This document shows, one piece after another, positions 48,289 through 60,800 of a stretch of 64,000 nucleotides of DNA; position 1 is the first letter of the stretch, and each line of letters opens with the position of its first letter. The translations under genes were made by a program, and so were the position numbers. The stretch is taken from contig OZ023206.1 in the NCBI GenBank assembly GCA_963995525.1, positions 22,961,202-23,025,201 of the forward strand, read 5' to 3'. Under the pieces are notes generated by a model, which saw only the letters and a program-made list of their open reading frames with translations, was not told where the DNA came from and did no database searches. This DNA comes from Escarpia spicata (taxonomy: Eukaryota; Annelida; Polychaeta; Sabellida; Siboglinidae).

Positions 48289-51200
48289 ATTTAGAGTCCG
48301 TACCAGCGTAGTCATCCCTCATACATACAGCATCTCTATACACTTCGCAGAGCTTGTCATTTAGAGTCCGTACCAGCATAGTCATCCATCATACATACAG
48401 CATCTCTATACACTTCGCAGAGCTTGTCATTTAGAGTCCGTACCAGCGTAGTCATCCCTCATACATACAGCATCTCTATACACTTCGCAGAGCTTGTCAT
48501 TTAGAGTCCGTACCAGCATAGTCATCCATCATACATACAGCATCTCTATACACTTCGCAGAGCTTGTCATTTAGAGTCCGTACCAGCATAGTCATCCCTC
48601 ATACATACAGCATCTCTACACACTTCGCAGAGCTTGTCATTTAGAGTCCGTACCAGCGTAGTCATCCATCATACATACAGCATCTCTACACACTTCGCAG
48701 AGCTTGTCATTTAGAGTCCATACCAGCATAGTCATCCATCATACATACATCATCTCTACACACTTCGCAGAGCTTGTCATTTAGAGTCCATACCAGCATA
48801 GTCATCCATCATACATACAGCATCTCTACACACTTCGCAGAGCTTGTCATTTAGAGTCCATACCAGCATAGTCATCCATCATACATACAGCATCTCTACA
48901 CACTTCGCAGAGCTTGTCATTTAGAGTCCATACTAGCATAGTCATCCATCATACATACAGCATCTCTATACACTTCGCAGAGCTTGTCATTTAGAGTCCA
49001 TACCAGCATAGTCATCCATCATACATACAGCATCTCTATACACTTCGCAGAGCTTGTCATTTAGAGTCCATACTAGCATAGTCATCCATCATACATACAG
49101 CATCTCTACACACTTCGCAGAGCTTGTCATTTAGAGTCCATACTAGCATAGTCATCCATCATACATACAGCATCTCTATACACTTCGCAGAGCTTGTCAT
49201 TTAGAGTCCATACTAGCATAGTCATCCATCATACATACAGCATCTCTATACACTTTGCGGAGCTTGTCATTTAGAGTCCATACCAGCATAGTCATCCATC
49301 ATACATACAGCATCTCTACACACTTCGCAGAGCTTGTCATTTAGAGTCCATACCAGTATAGTAATCCATCATACATACAGCATCTCTATACACTTCGCAG
49401 AGCTTGTCATTTAGAGTCCATACCAGCATAGTCATCCATCATACATACAGCATCTCTATACACTTTGCGGAGCTTGTCATTTAGAGTCCATACCAGCATA
49501 GTCATCCATCATACATACAGCATCTCTACACACTTCGCAGAGCTTGTCATTTAGAGTCCATACCAGCGTAGTCATCCCTCATACATTCAGCATCTCTATA
49601 CACTTCGCAGAGCTTGTCATTTAGAGTCCGTACCAGCGTAGTCATCCATCATACATACAGCATCTCTATACACTTCGCAGAGCTTGTCATTTAGAGTCCG
49701 TACCAGCGTAGTCATCCATCATACATACAGCATCTCTACACACTTCGCGGAGCTTGTCATTTAGAGTCCGTACCAGCATAGTCATCCATCATACATACAG
49801 CATCTCTATACACTTCGCAGAGCTTGTCATTTAGAGTCCGTACCAGCATAGTCATCCCTCATACATACAGCATCTCTATACACTTCGCAGAGCTTGTCAT
49901 TTAGAGTCCGTACCAGCGTAGTCGTCCCTCATACATACAGCATCTCTATACACTTCGCAGAGCTTGTCATTTAGAGTCCCTACCAGCATAGTCATCCATC
50001 ATACATACAGCATCTCTATACACTTCGCAGAGCTTGTCATTTAGAGTCCGTACCAGCATAGTCATCCATCATACATACAGCATCTCTATACACTTCGCAG
50101 AGTTTGTCATTTAGACTCCGTACCAGCGTAGTCGTCCCTCATACATACAGCATCTCTATACACTTCGCAGAGCTTGTCATTTAGAGTCCGTACCAGCATA
50201 GTCATCCATCATACATACAGCATCTCTATACACTTCGCAGAGCTTGTCATTTAGAGTCCGTACCAGCATAGTCATCCATCATACATACAGCATCTCTACA
50301 CACTTCGCAGAGCTTGTCATTTAGAGTCCATACCAGCGTAGTCATCCATCATACATACAGCATCTCTATACACTTCGCAGAGCTTGTCATTTAGAGTCCG
50401 TACCAGCATAGTCATCCATCATACATACAGCATCTCTATACACTTCGCAGAGCTTGTCATTTAGAGTCCGTACCAGCATAGTCATCCATCATACATACAG
50501 CATCTCTACACACTTCGCAGAGCTTGTCATTTAGAGTCCGTACCAGCGTAGTCATCCATCATACATACAGCATCTCTACACACTTCGCAGAGCTTGTCAT
50601 TTAGAGTCCGTACCAGCGTAGTCATCCATCATACATACAGCATCTCTACACACTTCGCAGAGCTTGTCATTTAGAGTCCGTACCAGCGTAGTCATCCATC
50701 ATACATACAGCATCTCTATACACTTCGCAGAGCTTGTCATTTAGAGTCCGTACCAGCGTAGTCATCCATCATACATACAGCATCTCTATACACTTCGTAG
50801 AGCTTGTCATTTAGAGTCCGTACCAGCATAGTCATCCATCATACATACAGCATCTCTATACACTTCGCGGAGCTTGTCATTTAGAGTCCGTACCAGCATA
50901 GTCATCCATCATACATACAGCATCTCTATACACTTCGCAGAGCTTGTCATTTAGAGTCCGTACCAGCGTAGTCATCCATCATACATACAGCATCTCTACA
51001 CACTTCGCAGAGCTTGTCATTTAGAGTCCATACTAGCGTAGTCATCCATCATACATACAGCATCTCTATACACTTCGCAGAGCTTGTCATTTAGAGCGTA
51101 CCAGCGTAGTCATCCATCATACATACAGCATCTCTACACACTTCGCAGAGCTTGTCATTTAGAGTCCATACCAGCATAGTCATCCCTCATACATACAGCA

Positions 51201-51716
51201 TCTCTATACACTTCGCAGAGCTTGTCATTTAGAGTCCGTACCAGCATAGTCATCCATCATACATACAGCATCTCTATACACTTCGCAGAGCTTGTCATTT
51301 AGAGTCCATACTAGCGTAGTCATCCATCATACATACAGCATCTCTATACACTTCGCAGAGCTTGTCATTTAGAGTCCGTACCAGCGTAGTCATCCCTCAT
51401 ACATACAGCATCTCTACACACTTCGCAGAGCTTGTCATTTAGAGTCCATACTAGCGTAGTCATCCATCATACATACAGCATCTCTATACACTTCGCAGAG
51501 CTTGTCATTTAGAGTCCGTACCAGCATAGTCATCCATCATACATACAGCATCTCTACACACTTCGCAGAGCTTGTCATTTAGAGTCCATACTAGCGTAGT
51601 CATCCATCATACATACAGCATCTCTATACACTTCGCGGAGCTTGTCATTTAGAGTCCGTACCAGCGTAGTCGTCCCTCATACATACATCATCTCTATACA
51701 CTTCGCGGAGCTTGTC
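48286..51716. repeat. 70-bp minisatellite, about 49 copies
   Basis: Units start at ATTTAGAGTCCGTACCAGCG and recur every 70 bp (for example 48361, 48431, 48501). They contain CATACATACAGCATCTCT and ACTTCGCAGAGCTTGTC. A few sites vary in linked fashion: CCG/CCA, GCG/GCA, CCCTC/CCATC, TATA/TACA. A run of CCATAC-type units occupies about 48715-49560. One unit near 51098 is three bases short. Entirely within the pogo-like element. Confidence 0.97.
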
Positions 51717-52063
51717 CCATACGTTTCTGAATGAAGCAGCTCCTTCGTCGTATACTCCAATATTCGTTCATATACTGCAAGAAACCAAGTGATTTTGTCG
51801 TACACTGCGCTCCGACTTAGACGAGGAAAAACACATTGTCTCAGATCAAATGGACAGATTCAGTTAGTCAGAGTTAGGCGAAGATTTGACTTACATAATC
51901 CGATTTAGACGAAGATTTTTATGGGAAATACATTTGAAATCAACCGTTCCTTGGAATTCTGTCCTAGTTGAGCGAGGATCTGACTTAGGCGTGTCTGACT
52001 CAGGCGAGGTTTACTGTAATTACATATTATAGTATCATCCATCATTGATTACCCGGATAGGCA

Positions 52064-52123
52064 TAGATATCATATATATACATATATATCATATATATAC
52101 ATATATATATATGTATATATACC
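52064..52123. repeat. (ATATAC)n/(TA)n microsatellite
   Basis: ATATATCATATATATACATA-type run just right of the pogo-like element. Confidence 0.8.
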
Positions 52124-52438
52124 CTAGTGCTGAGAAGGTGTCAGAAACCAAGGAAATCTATCTATCTACATAAAGAATGCAGATATATAATTATATGCAT
52201 GTACTTGTAGACATGTTTGTCATCTGATACGTGTGTGAGGTGTGGTTAACTGGTGGTAAGAGCATCCAACTGTCCAGTTTCTAGTACCTACTTGACCACG
52301 ATCATGGATCATCATGTTTCTTATAGTGGGTGTAGACCGTGTAACTGTCCGCCGCGCATACATGCATGTGTGAACACTGACAGTCACCTGAGGAAGTAGG
52401 GCTGTGTGTCATCTTTGTAAACTAGTCTCTGTTGAGTA

Positions 52439-52676
52439 AGGGACCATCTCAGAACGTCAGTGTCCGATATCAGACGAAATTACTTCCGTTTGGGGGGTCA
52501 GAGGCAGTTTCGCCTGGTGTCAGACATCAATATTTTATGCTTTGGATCGATACTGTTAATATAGATCTATATTATCGCAACAATGTTTATAAACTTCCAC
52601 CAGGGAGTGGGGTGGCTGAGGCCAGATGAAAGTAATTTCATCTTATATTGGACTTCGACATTCTGAGATGATCCCA
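52439..52676. mobile_element. MITE family 1, copy 2 (238 bp)
   Basis: TA | AGGGACCATCTCAGAACGTC...GTTTGGGGGGTCAGAGGCAG...TTCTGAGATGATCCCA | TA. Aligns over both ends with 643-860 and contains the segment that identifies the fragment at 39870-39959. Confidence 0.85.
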
Positions 52677-52796
52677 TAGTGACCGGCTCGGATGACCATC
52701 CTAAAACTGGACTGGTCACTCAGAGGTGAGTGTCCAGTCAGAAGTGTGAACTTGCGTCATGGCCACACTCAACTGACCACCTGATGTGGACATCAG

Positions 52797-52930
52797 CGTA
52801 GTTATTAGTTGGCCAGAGCAGTGTGTTCAGGACGTGTTTACGATGACTCTGGATGGATTATGTGTGTGGTACAACATCACAGCCAATGTTGGAGTACCGG
52901 ACCAGTCTTCCAAGCTGCAGAATAGAAAAG
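52797..52930 (+). other. Candidate internal exon, weak
   Basis: Open 44 codons between CATCAG and AAAAG|GTATCC, reading VVISWPEQCVQDVFTMTLDG and LCVWYNITANVGVPDQSSKL. Its entry phase fits the exit phase of 44683-44846. The acceptor lacks a pyrimidine tract and another frame is also open, so chance is likely. Confidence 0.15.
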
Positions 52931-52949
52931 GTATCCTTTCTTCCCTGCT

Positions 52950-53175
52950 GTACACTGGCGTTCTTCCTCCTTGTTTCCTGTACTGGGGTGGGGTCAGGTG
53001 TAGTATTGTTAATGCAGTAGTTCTGTTCTTCCTCCTTGTTCCCTGTACAGGGGTGAGGTCAGGTGTAGTATTGTTGAACCACTCGTCCTGTTCTTCCTCC
53101 TTGTTCCCTGTACAGGGGTGAGGTCAGGTGTAGTATTGTTGAACCACTCATCCTGTTCTTTCTCTCCACAGCTTC
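52950..53175. repeat. 65-bp tandem repeat, 2.7 copies
   Basis: CCTTGTTCCCTGTACAGGGG occurs at about 53036 and 53101 and a variant at 52970. It begins inside the 3' portion of the LINE relic, so the duplication arose from LINE-adjacent sequence. Confidence 0.8.
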
Positions 53176-53425
53176 CTGTCAGCGACCTCCTCTCTCCATC
53201 TTTCATCCTCACTTGCTCATCTCATGTCCCTCCCTACACAGTCCTCCCATCTCAGTTGTGCCCTTCTCCTGCGTCCTTGACGTTGTTCCGACTCTGCTCT
53301 CTTTGCAAGTTTGCCTGCATCCATCCTTGCCGCGTAGCCTGCCCATCTCATCTGGCTTCTCACCAGTCTTCCTGTTACGCTGCATTCCATCCCAACCTCT
53401 TTCCTCAGGTACACTGTACACTGTG
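53150..53425 (-). mobile_element. LINE C-terminal relic
   Basis: The - strand reads RLVRSQMRWAGYAARMDAGK then LAKRAESEQRQGRRRR, LRWEDCVGRDMRKMRMK and GERRSLTGSCGEKEQ. This is the conserved region after the reverse transcriptase in many non-LTR elements (R-x-L-R-W-x-G-H-V-x-R-M type, with Gly-Tyr in place of Gly-His). Only this region is present. It is the third LINE fragment in the window. Confidence 0.8.
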
Positions 53426-53475
53426 TAAACCCCATAGGGACTTCTGTAACTATGGTGGCTTCTTGCTGTGTGGAG

Positions 53476-53793
53476 GGGGATGCGTGATCTGTTAGAACGC
53501 TTGACTCTCAATCAAGAGGTTTGTATCCTCCTGCTTCAGTTTTGAACCTTGAGCAGGTTTGTTCACTTCATGTTGTTCCAGTTCACTCAGCTGTATCAAT
53601 GCGCAACTAGCTATAGACAGTGATGATATATTTGTGTATGAAACTGAATTCTTTGTGCGTTCATTGCATTATGGCTGAATGCTTCCCAGTGAGGTCAAGA
53701 TGATGTTCGGTTGAACAGATCTGCCAGGGGCTAAAGTATAAAACTTGTGCCTTATTCCTGTGGACTGGATGCCGTGGTATTTATAGACGGTCG
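53476..53793 (+). mobile_element. tRNA-derived SINE, copy E
   Basis: Head-to-tail on +: a tRNA-like head (GATGCGTGATCTGTTAGAAC...AGGTTTGTATCC). The body has TTGTTCACTTCATGTTGTTC, CAGTTCACTCAGCTG, ATGGCTGAATGCTTCCC and GATGATGTTCGGTTGAACAG. The tail is GTGGACTGGATGCC...TATTTATAGA. The B box is decayed. Confidence 0.8.
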
Positions 53794-55952
53794 ATGAAAG
53801 AATGAATTTAACACAGCTGATTTTCATAATATTCTAAATATGAATTTGCAATAAAAATAAATTTAACTTTAAAATTGTTGCCAGTGACTTTAGTAGTAAT
53901 CTGCCCCATAAGATTTTATGTCAAGTAGTAATCTGCCCCATCAGGTTTTATGTCAGATTGTTTTGAAAACATGGCTTTTTTATCGTCACTGCTATTCGTT
54001 TTACTGAGAATGTCAGTTCAAGTGTTATCTTTCAAGGGCGATTTTCTCTGGATGTTGCCATCTAGCATTTGTGTACAAAGTAGTGACTGCTGTGGGCGCT
54101 TAACTGATGTTACGCATGAGCGATCCAATGCTCCAAGCCGGGTATATTATGTTAATGAAGATATGAAGATATACCTGTTGACAGCTGAGGCCTGAAGCTA
54201 AGACAGAACAGGTCAGACACTTACCCAATGACTGATAAGGATCTAGAGCACTATCAGAAGTCTTATAGAAATTGGTTTAGACCAGTGGTCCTTTTCTTAT
54301 TGTTGCTGATGCTAAAGAGAGACATGATGTCATACTGCATGGTAAGCAGTGATTGGTTTATATTTTGTTCTAAACTGAAGGGAACCTATCCCTACTTGAT
54401 AGCCTAGGATTTGTTATAACTTGTGTTATTTGCTCATCATTTGGAATGAGTCTGACAAATACAAAATATATTTAAAAAAAAATTCCATGGCAATTCACAC
54501 AAATTGGCTACATGATGGAATTATTTAAAGCATATCTAAAAATGATAACACTAGAAATAAAAAAAATTCTATAACTTGAACCTTAGACAACATCACCAAA
54601 ATAACAATGACAGTTATGTAGTGAATGTGTGCATGGAAATTGAAAATATGTTTTAAAAAAGAAAATTTACTTCAAAATGATCAGTTGCTAAAATAAAAAT
54701 GTTAAATGTATAATCTCTATAATCACTGTACTGTACTTCTATATAATCTAATCTAATGGTAGCTCATTAGTTTTGTTTTCCAACTTTCCTTGGACGATGT
54801 GTATGAACCATTACCCTTTGTCTTAAAATTGGCACATGTGGTATCTAGGTTCTTCCAGGAATGTCGGGTTTTATTCTTCTGGGAAAGCTTCAGGAAGCTT
54901 GTGTTTCTAATTAAGTAGTGTACTGTCTGTTCTCTTCCAAAGTTCATCGGAGGGACAACTGTACAGGAATCACAATCTGCAGTGATTTGTAGCCCAGCTG
55001 ACCCAATTAGTCTGTGTGATTATAACCAGTTGGCAAAACATGACAGATGTGTCCTTGTGTCTATCCCCTGTGCTTGTCTTTACATGTCTTTACATGTCTT
55101 TACATGTCTTTATTTAATCAATGCATAGTGCAGACTGGTAATAATTGTGTTCTGCAAAAGCATATCTTGGCTCCAATAACAGAAGTCTTGGGCCTGGATA
55201 TGTTTCAGAATTTTGAGAGCTGTATTTTGTAAACACGTAGTCGAAATTACTGGTGTGATATGACATTGTCAGAGTTCAAACGGTGAATGAAAAAACACTT
55301 CAGGAATTCAGAATAAATATCCTGGGGGCCGATAAACATGCCAGAATTTTATTAATATCGCCACAGGGCACCGAACACTGATGCATGTTTGAATGTATCT
55401 AACTATAATCGACCTAGCATATATGTGTGTAGGTATGTGGGTATGTATATATTAAGCTTTTTCTCCGAGACACTGCATCTCGGGAACCAAACTTTCAGGG
55501 ATTCATGTATGACTGCTGGAAAGAAAAATGACACTTTTATTTTTATGAAATTCCAATTATGCGTCCAGTCAATCATTAAGCAAAACAAACTGAAAATCTA
55601 TTACTATTCAGTTTCAATTTATTACTCTCAGTAGTATCAGACTTTATTTATGTTCACAAATGAATCGCTTTATTTATGTTTCATTTGATAGATCTACCTA
55701 ATGTTATGTATTTGTCCCGCCACTAATGACTAGTTTGGCTAAATAAATACCCGTGTGACTTTTCATCCTCAGACGGTGACTATCGCCACGACTGACCACT
55801 AGAGGGTAGCACTGAGGAGACGATATCGTGTCTGTGGGAGATATTTGCCCTCGTCGCCCTCCAGGGGTCCTTCCCACCAAATGTGGAAGTCGTTGCGAGA
55901 AGATGTCCACAGTTTGTGGACAAAGCGTCACACGAAAAGTAAGGACACTAGT
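53794..55952. other. Intergenic, no supported gene
   Basis: AGTAGTAATCTGCCCCAT...TTTTATGTCA is a 33-bp unit present twice (53893-53955). The 81-codon frame at 53950-54195 has a hydrophobic start but no other support. ACATGTCTTT occurs three times near 55082-55112. Confidence 0.4.
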
Positions 55953-56592
55953 TGAAGATAAGGAGTGGTAGTGTAGTTGAAGATAGGGGTGGTAGTGTAG
56001 TTGAAGATAGGGGTGGTAGTGTAGTTGAAGATAAGGGGTGGTAGTGTAGTTGAAGATAGGGGTGGTAGTGTAGTTGAAGATAAGGGGTGGTAGTGTAGTT
56101 GAAGATAAGGGGTGGTAGTGTAGTTGAAGATAAGGAGTGGTAGTGTAGTTGAAGATAGGGGGTGGTAGTGTAGTTGAAGATAGGGGTGGTAATGTAGTTG
56201 AAGATAAGGGATGGTAGTGTAGTTGAAGATAGGGGGTGGTAGTGTAGTTGAAGATAAGGGGTGGTAGTGTAGTGTAGTTGAAGATAAGGGGTGGTAGTGT
56301 AGTTGAAGATAGGGGTGGTAGTGTAGTTGAAGATAGGGGGTGGTAGTGTAGTTGAAGATAGGGGGTGGTAGTGTATTTGAAGATAAGGGGTGGTAGTGTA
56401 GTTGATGATAGGGGGTGGTAGTGCAGTTGAAGATAGGGGGTGATAGTGCAATTGAAGATAAGGGGTGGTAGTGTAGTTGAAGATAAGGGGTGGTAGTGTA
56501 GTTGACCATAGGTGGTGGTAGTGTAGTTGATGATAGGGGGTGGTAATGCAATTGAAGGTAGGGGGTGGTAGTGTAGTTGAAGATAGGAAATG
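55953..56592. repeat. 24/25-bp minisatellite, about 26 copies
   Basis: Units GTAGTGTAGTTGAAGATA + AGGGGTG, where the G-run length (AAGGGG, AGGGG, AGGGGG) sets 24 or 25 bp. Each carries AGATAA or AGATAG, both WGATAR. Open frames of 301, 207 and 167 codons on - arise because the repeat has few stops; they are not genes. Confidence 0.95.
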
Positions 56593-56950
56593 GTCACGTA
56601 AGTTCGCAAAATCCCAAAATACTTTTAAGCATTACATGGGGATTTTGGCATCACGGAATATCACAGGAAAACTAAATTGTTACAGTGGTGCCACCTAGCG
56701 AGTAAGGCATGCTAATGCAAATTAACGCAAATTTATTTTAGATTGTAATAATTGGAAGTCTCACACCACATTGGTGGGGAGGGGGTTTAGACCAGTGTTA
56801 AATGAATGTTTTGTGCACTTATTAGATCACCCCTTACCAGGTTATCAATGCAGCAGTAGGCTGGGTTCAGATCAGTATGTATTTATATGTAAATACACAG
56901 ATTTCGCACATTTGTATAATTGTATTTGATGGTTTATTTTTGATGTTCAT
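56593..56950. other. Spacer between array and SINE
   Basis: AT-rich, nothing recognised. Confidence 0.5.
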
Positions 56951-56952
56951 AA

Positions 56953-57187
56953 AAAGGTAAATTCTTGTATAGCGCAGTATCCAATCATTAGGACTGCTCA
57001 AAGTGCTTTCACTGAAAAGAACCTCGACTTCGCTCGGAAGCATCCAACCATGCTGCAAGTAATATGTGAAGTCTATTCGTCATAAATATCCACCAGTATC
57101 TATAGTCAGGTATTCATTCACACAGCTGAGTGATCTGGAGCAGCGTAAAGTGACCGAACTTGCCCAAGTTTCGACACCGCAGCACTC
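56953..57187 (-). mobile_element. tRNA-derived SINE, copy D (head missing)
   Basis: Tail complement TTGTATAGCGCAGTATCCAA at left, then GGAAGCATCCAACCATGCTGC and CAGCTGAGTGATCTGGAGC; it stops before the tRNA-like head. Confidence 0.8.
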
Positions 57188-57826
57188 AAAAACTAAAAAC
57201 AAATCATGGTACATGCAGCGGTATATTTGTAGATACAGTTATTATCTTTACTGTCATATCTAAAATTATTAAATCCCATTATCGGTTTGAGTATTCGCAA
57301 TTTTTTGTAAACAAAATTCATGTGTGCATCCAGCAACACATTTGTAGGTAAGATTTTTTCTTTACAGTAATAAAAATATTAAATACAGTGATTGCAATTT
57401 CAGGTATGGCCCAAAACACCAACCCGCACATATGCATACCCACCCCTTTAGTGAGGGTTTTGGCCACCACATGCGAACATGGGGGCCAAGGGGTTCTAGC
57501 CCCCACTTTTATATATAACAAGTTGCGGTAAATACTCTAGCTAGTACTATAGAAGGTGTGCAGTATGCACACAGGTATCTTTTCCCCTTGAATTTATATA
57601 TTGTAAATATATGACAGTTTGTGTGCTGTAAATATGTCTAACAGCAATCAAGGGTTTTTTGGTCAGTAACTAGCTAGAATGGAAAATTATTATAGATATA
57701 CAAATTGTAGTCCATAGCGTATGTGGTTCATAGATCTGTAATCTTTGTGTACCTGTCTGTGCACAGGACGTGAAATGCATTGTATAGATTGCCTGTGCAC
57801 AGAGGCAATCCCTGTGAATTAATAAG
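57188..57826. other. Spacer before the 51-bp array
   Basis: No gene recognised. GCCTGTGCACAGAGGCAATC near 57790 is a short imperfect palindrome directly before the array. Confidence 0.45.
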
Positions 57827-60800
57827 GTAGCACATGTCATCATACATACACTGGGGGTGAGGGGGTACCTAGCGGAAGTAGCACATGTCATCATACATAC
57901 ACTGGGGGTGAGAGGGTACCGAGCGGAAGTAGCACATGTCATCATACATACACTGGGGGTGAGGGGGTACCTAGCGGAAGTAGCACGTCATCATTCATAC
58001 ACTGGGGGTGAGGGGTACCGAGCGGAAGTAGCACATGTCATCATACATACACTGGGGGTGAGGGGGTACCGAGCGGAAATAGCACATGTCATCATACATA
58101 CACTGGGGGTGAGGGGGTACCGAGCGGAAGTAGCACGTCATCATTCATACACTGGGGGTGAGGGGTACCGAGCGGAAGTAGCACATGTCATCATACATAC
58201 ACTGGGGGTGAGGGGGTACCGAGCGGAAATAGCACATGTCATCATACATACACTGGGGGTGACGGGGTACCAAGAGGAAGTAGCACATGTCATCATACAT
58301 ACACTGGGGGTGAGGGGGTACCGAGTGGAAGTAGCACATGTCATCATACATACACTGGGGGTGAGGGGGTACCGAGCAGAAGTAGCACATGTCATCATAC
58401 ATACACTGGGGGTGAGGGGGTACAGAGCGGAAGTAATACATGTCATCATACATACACTGGGGGTGAGGGGGTACCGAGCGGAAGTAGCACATGTCATCAT
58501 ACATACACTGGGGGTGAGGGGGTACCGAGCGGAAGTAGCACATGTCATCATACATACACTGGGGGTGAGGGGGTACCGAGCGGAAGTAGCACATGTCATC
58601 ATACATACACTGGGGGTGAGGGGGTACCGAGCGGAAGTAGCACATGTCATCATACATACACTGGAGGTGAGGGGGTACCGAGCGGAAGTAGCACATGTCA
58701 TCAGACATACACTGGGGGTGAGGGGGTACCGAGCGGAAGTAGCACATGTCATCATACATACACTGGGGGTGAGGGGGTACCGAGCGGAAGTAGCACATGT
58801 CATCAGACATACACTGGGGGTGAGGGGGGTACCGAGAGCAAGTAGCACATGTCATCATACATACACTGGGGGTGAGGGGGTACCGAGCGGAAGTAGCACA
58901 TGTCATCATACATACACTGGGGGTGAGGGGGTACCGAGTGGAAGTAGCACATGTCATCATACATACACTGGGGTGAGGGGGTACCGAGCGGAAGTAGCAC
59001 ATGTCATCATACATACACTGGGGGTGAGGGGGTACCGAGCGGAAGTAGCACATGTCATCATACATACACTGGGGGTGAGGGGGTACCGAGCGGAAGTAGC
59101 ACATGTCATCATACATACACTGGGGGTGAGAGGGTACCGAACGGAAGTAGCACATGTCATCATACATACACTGGGGGTGAGGGGTACCGGGTGGAAGTAG
59201 CACATGTTATCATACATACATTTGGGGTTAGGGGGTACCGAGCGGAAGTAGCACATGTCATCATACATACACTGGGGGTGAGGGGGTACCGAGCGGAAGT
59301 AACACGTCATCATACATACACTGGGGGTGAGGGGGTACCGAGTGGAAGTAGCAAATGTCATCATACATACACTGGGGGTGAGGGGGTACCGAGCGGAAGT
59401 AACACATGTCATCATACATACACTGGGGGTGAGGGGGTACCGAGCGGAAGTAGCACATGTCATCATACATACACTGGGGGTGAGGGGTACCGGGTGGAAG
59501 TAGCACATGTTATCATACATACATTTGGGGTTAGGGGGTACCGAGCGGAAGTAGCACATGTCATCATACATACACTGGGGGTGAGGGGGTACCGAGTGGA
59601 AGTAGCACATGTCATCATACATACACTGGGGGTGAGGGGGTACCGAGCTGAAGTAGCACATGTCATCATTCATACACTGGGGGTGAGGGGTACCGAGTGG
59701 AAGTAGCACATGTCATCATACATACACTGGGGGTGAGAGGGTACCGAGCGGAAGTAGCACATGTCATCATACATACACTGGGGGTGAGGGGGTACCGAGT
59801 GGAAGTAGCACATGTCATCATTTATACACTGGGGGTGAGGGGGCACCGAGCGGAAGTAACACATGTCATCATACATACACTGGGGGTGAGGGGGTACCGA
59901 GCGGAAGTAGCACATGTCATCGTACATACACTGGGGGTGAGGGGTACCGGGTGGAAGTAACACATGTTATCATACATACATTTGGGGTTAGGGGGTACCG
60001 AGCGGAAGTAGCACATGTCATCATACATACACTGGGGGTGAGGGGGTACCGAGTGGAAGTAGCACATGTCATCATACATACACTGGGGGTGAGGGGGTAC
60101 CGAGCGGAAGTAGCACATGTCATCATTCATACACTGGGGGTGAGGGGGTACCGAGTGGAAGTAGCACATGTCATCATACATACACTGGGGGTGAGGGGGT
60201 ACCGAGTGGAAGTAGCACATGTCATCATTCATACTCTGGGGGTGAGGGGTACCGAGTGGAAGTAGCACATGTCATCATTCATACACTGGGGGTGAGGGGT
60301 ACCGAGTGGAAGTAACACCTGTCATCATACATACAGTGGGGGTGAGGGGGTACCGCGTGGAAGTAGCACATGTCATCATTCATACACTGGGGGTGAGGGG
60401 TACCGAGTGGAAGTAGCACATGTCATCATACATACACTGGGGGTGAGGGGGTACCGAGCGGAAGTAGCACATGTCATCATACATACACTGGGGGTGAGGG
60501 GGTACCGAGCGGAAGTATCACATGTCATCATACATACACTGGGGGTGAGGGGGTACCGAGTGGAAGTAGCACATGTCATCATACATACACTGGGGGTGAG
60601 GGGGTACCGAGCGGAAGTAGCACATGTCATCATACATACACTGGGGGTGAGGGGGTACCGAACGGAAGTAGCACATGTCATCATTCATACACTGGGGGTG
60701 AGGGGTACCGAGTGGAAGTAGCACATGTCATCATTCATACTCTGGGGGTGAGGGGTACCGAGTGGAAGTAACACATGTCATCATACATACACTGGGGGTG

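Larger units (their letters stand above)
47682..52016 (-). mobile_element. pogo/Tigger-like DNA transposon filled by a satellite array
   Basis: Starts CAGTAAACCTCG and ends CGAGGTTTACTG, perfect 12-bp inverted ends. Related sequence follows inside (CCGACCTAAGTC against its complement GACTTAGGCGTG). TA flanks both sides (47680-47681 and 52017-52018), the target of pogo/Tc1-type transposases. A transposase C-terminal relic lies inside on -, so transcription would run right to left. Most of the interior (48286-51716) is a 70-bp minisatellite. Total 4335 bp. Confidence 0.75.

Noticed and set aside
53476..53540. A true tRNA gene
   Set aside because: The A/B-box-like sequence is the head of a SINE with body and tail attached, and no cloverleaf with a proper acceptor stem forms.
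55704..56609. 301-codon frame on - with Leu/Pro/Thr/Tyr repeats
   Set aside because: By-product of the 24/25-bp array; three frames give the same repeated peptide, shifting with each one-base slip.
57857..59200. 447-codon open frame on +, with 352- and 250-codon frames on -
   Set aside because: All lie in the 51-bp array; unit length divisible by three with few stops explains open frames on both strands, and no frame is maintained through the one-base slips.
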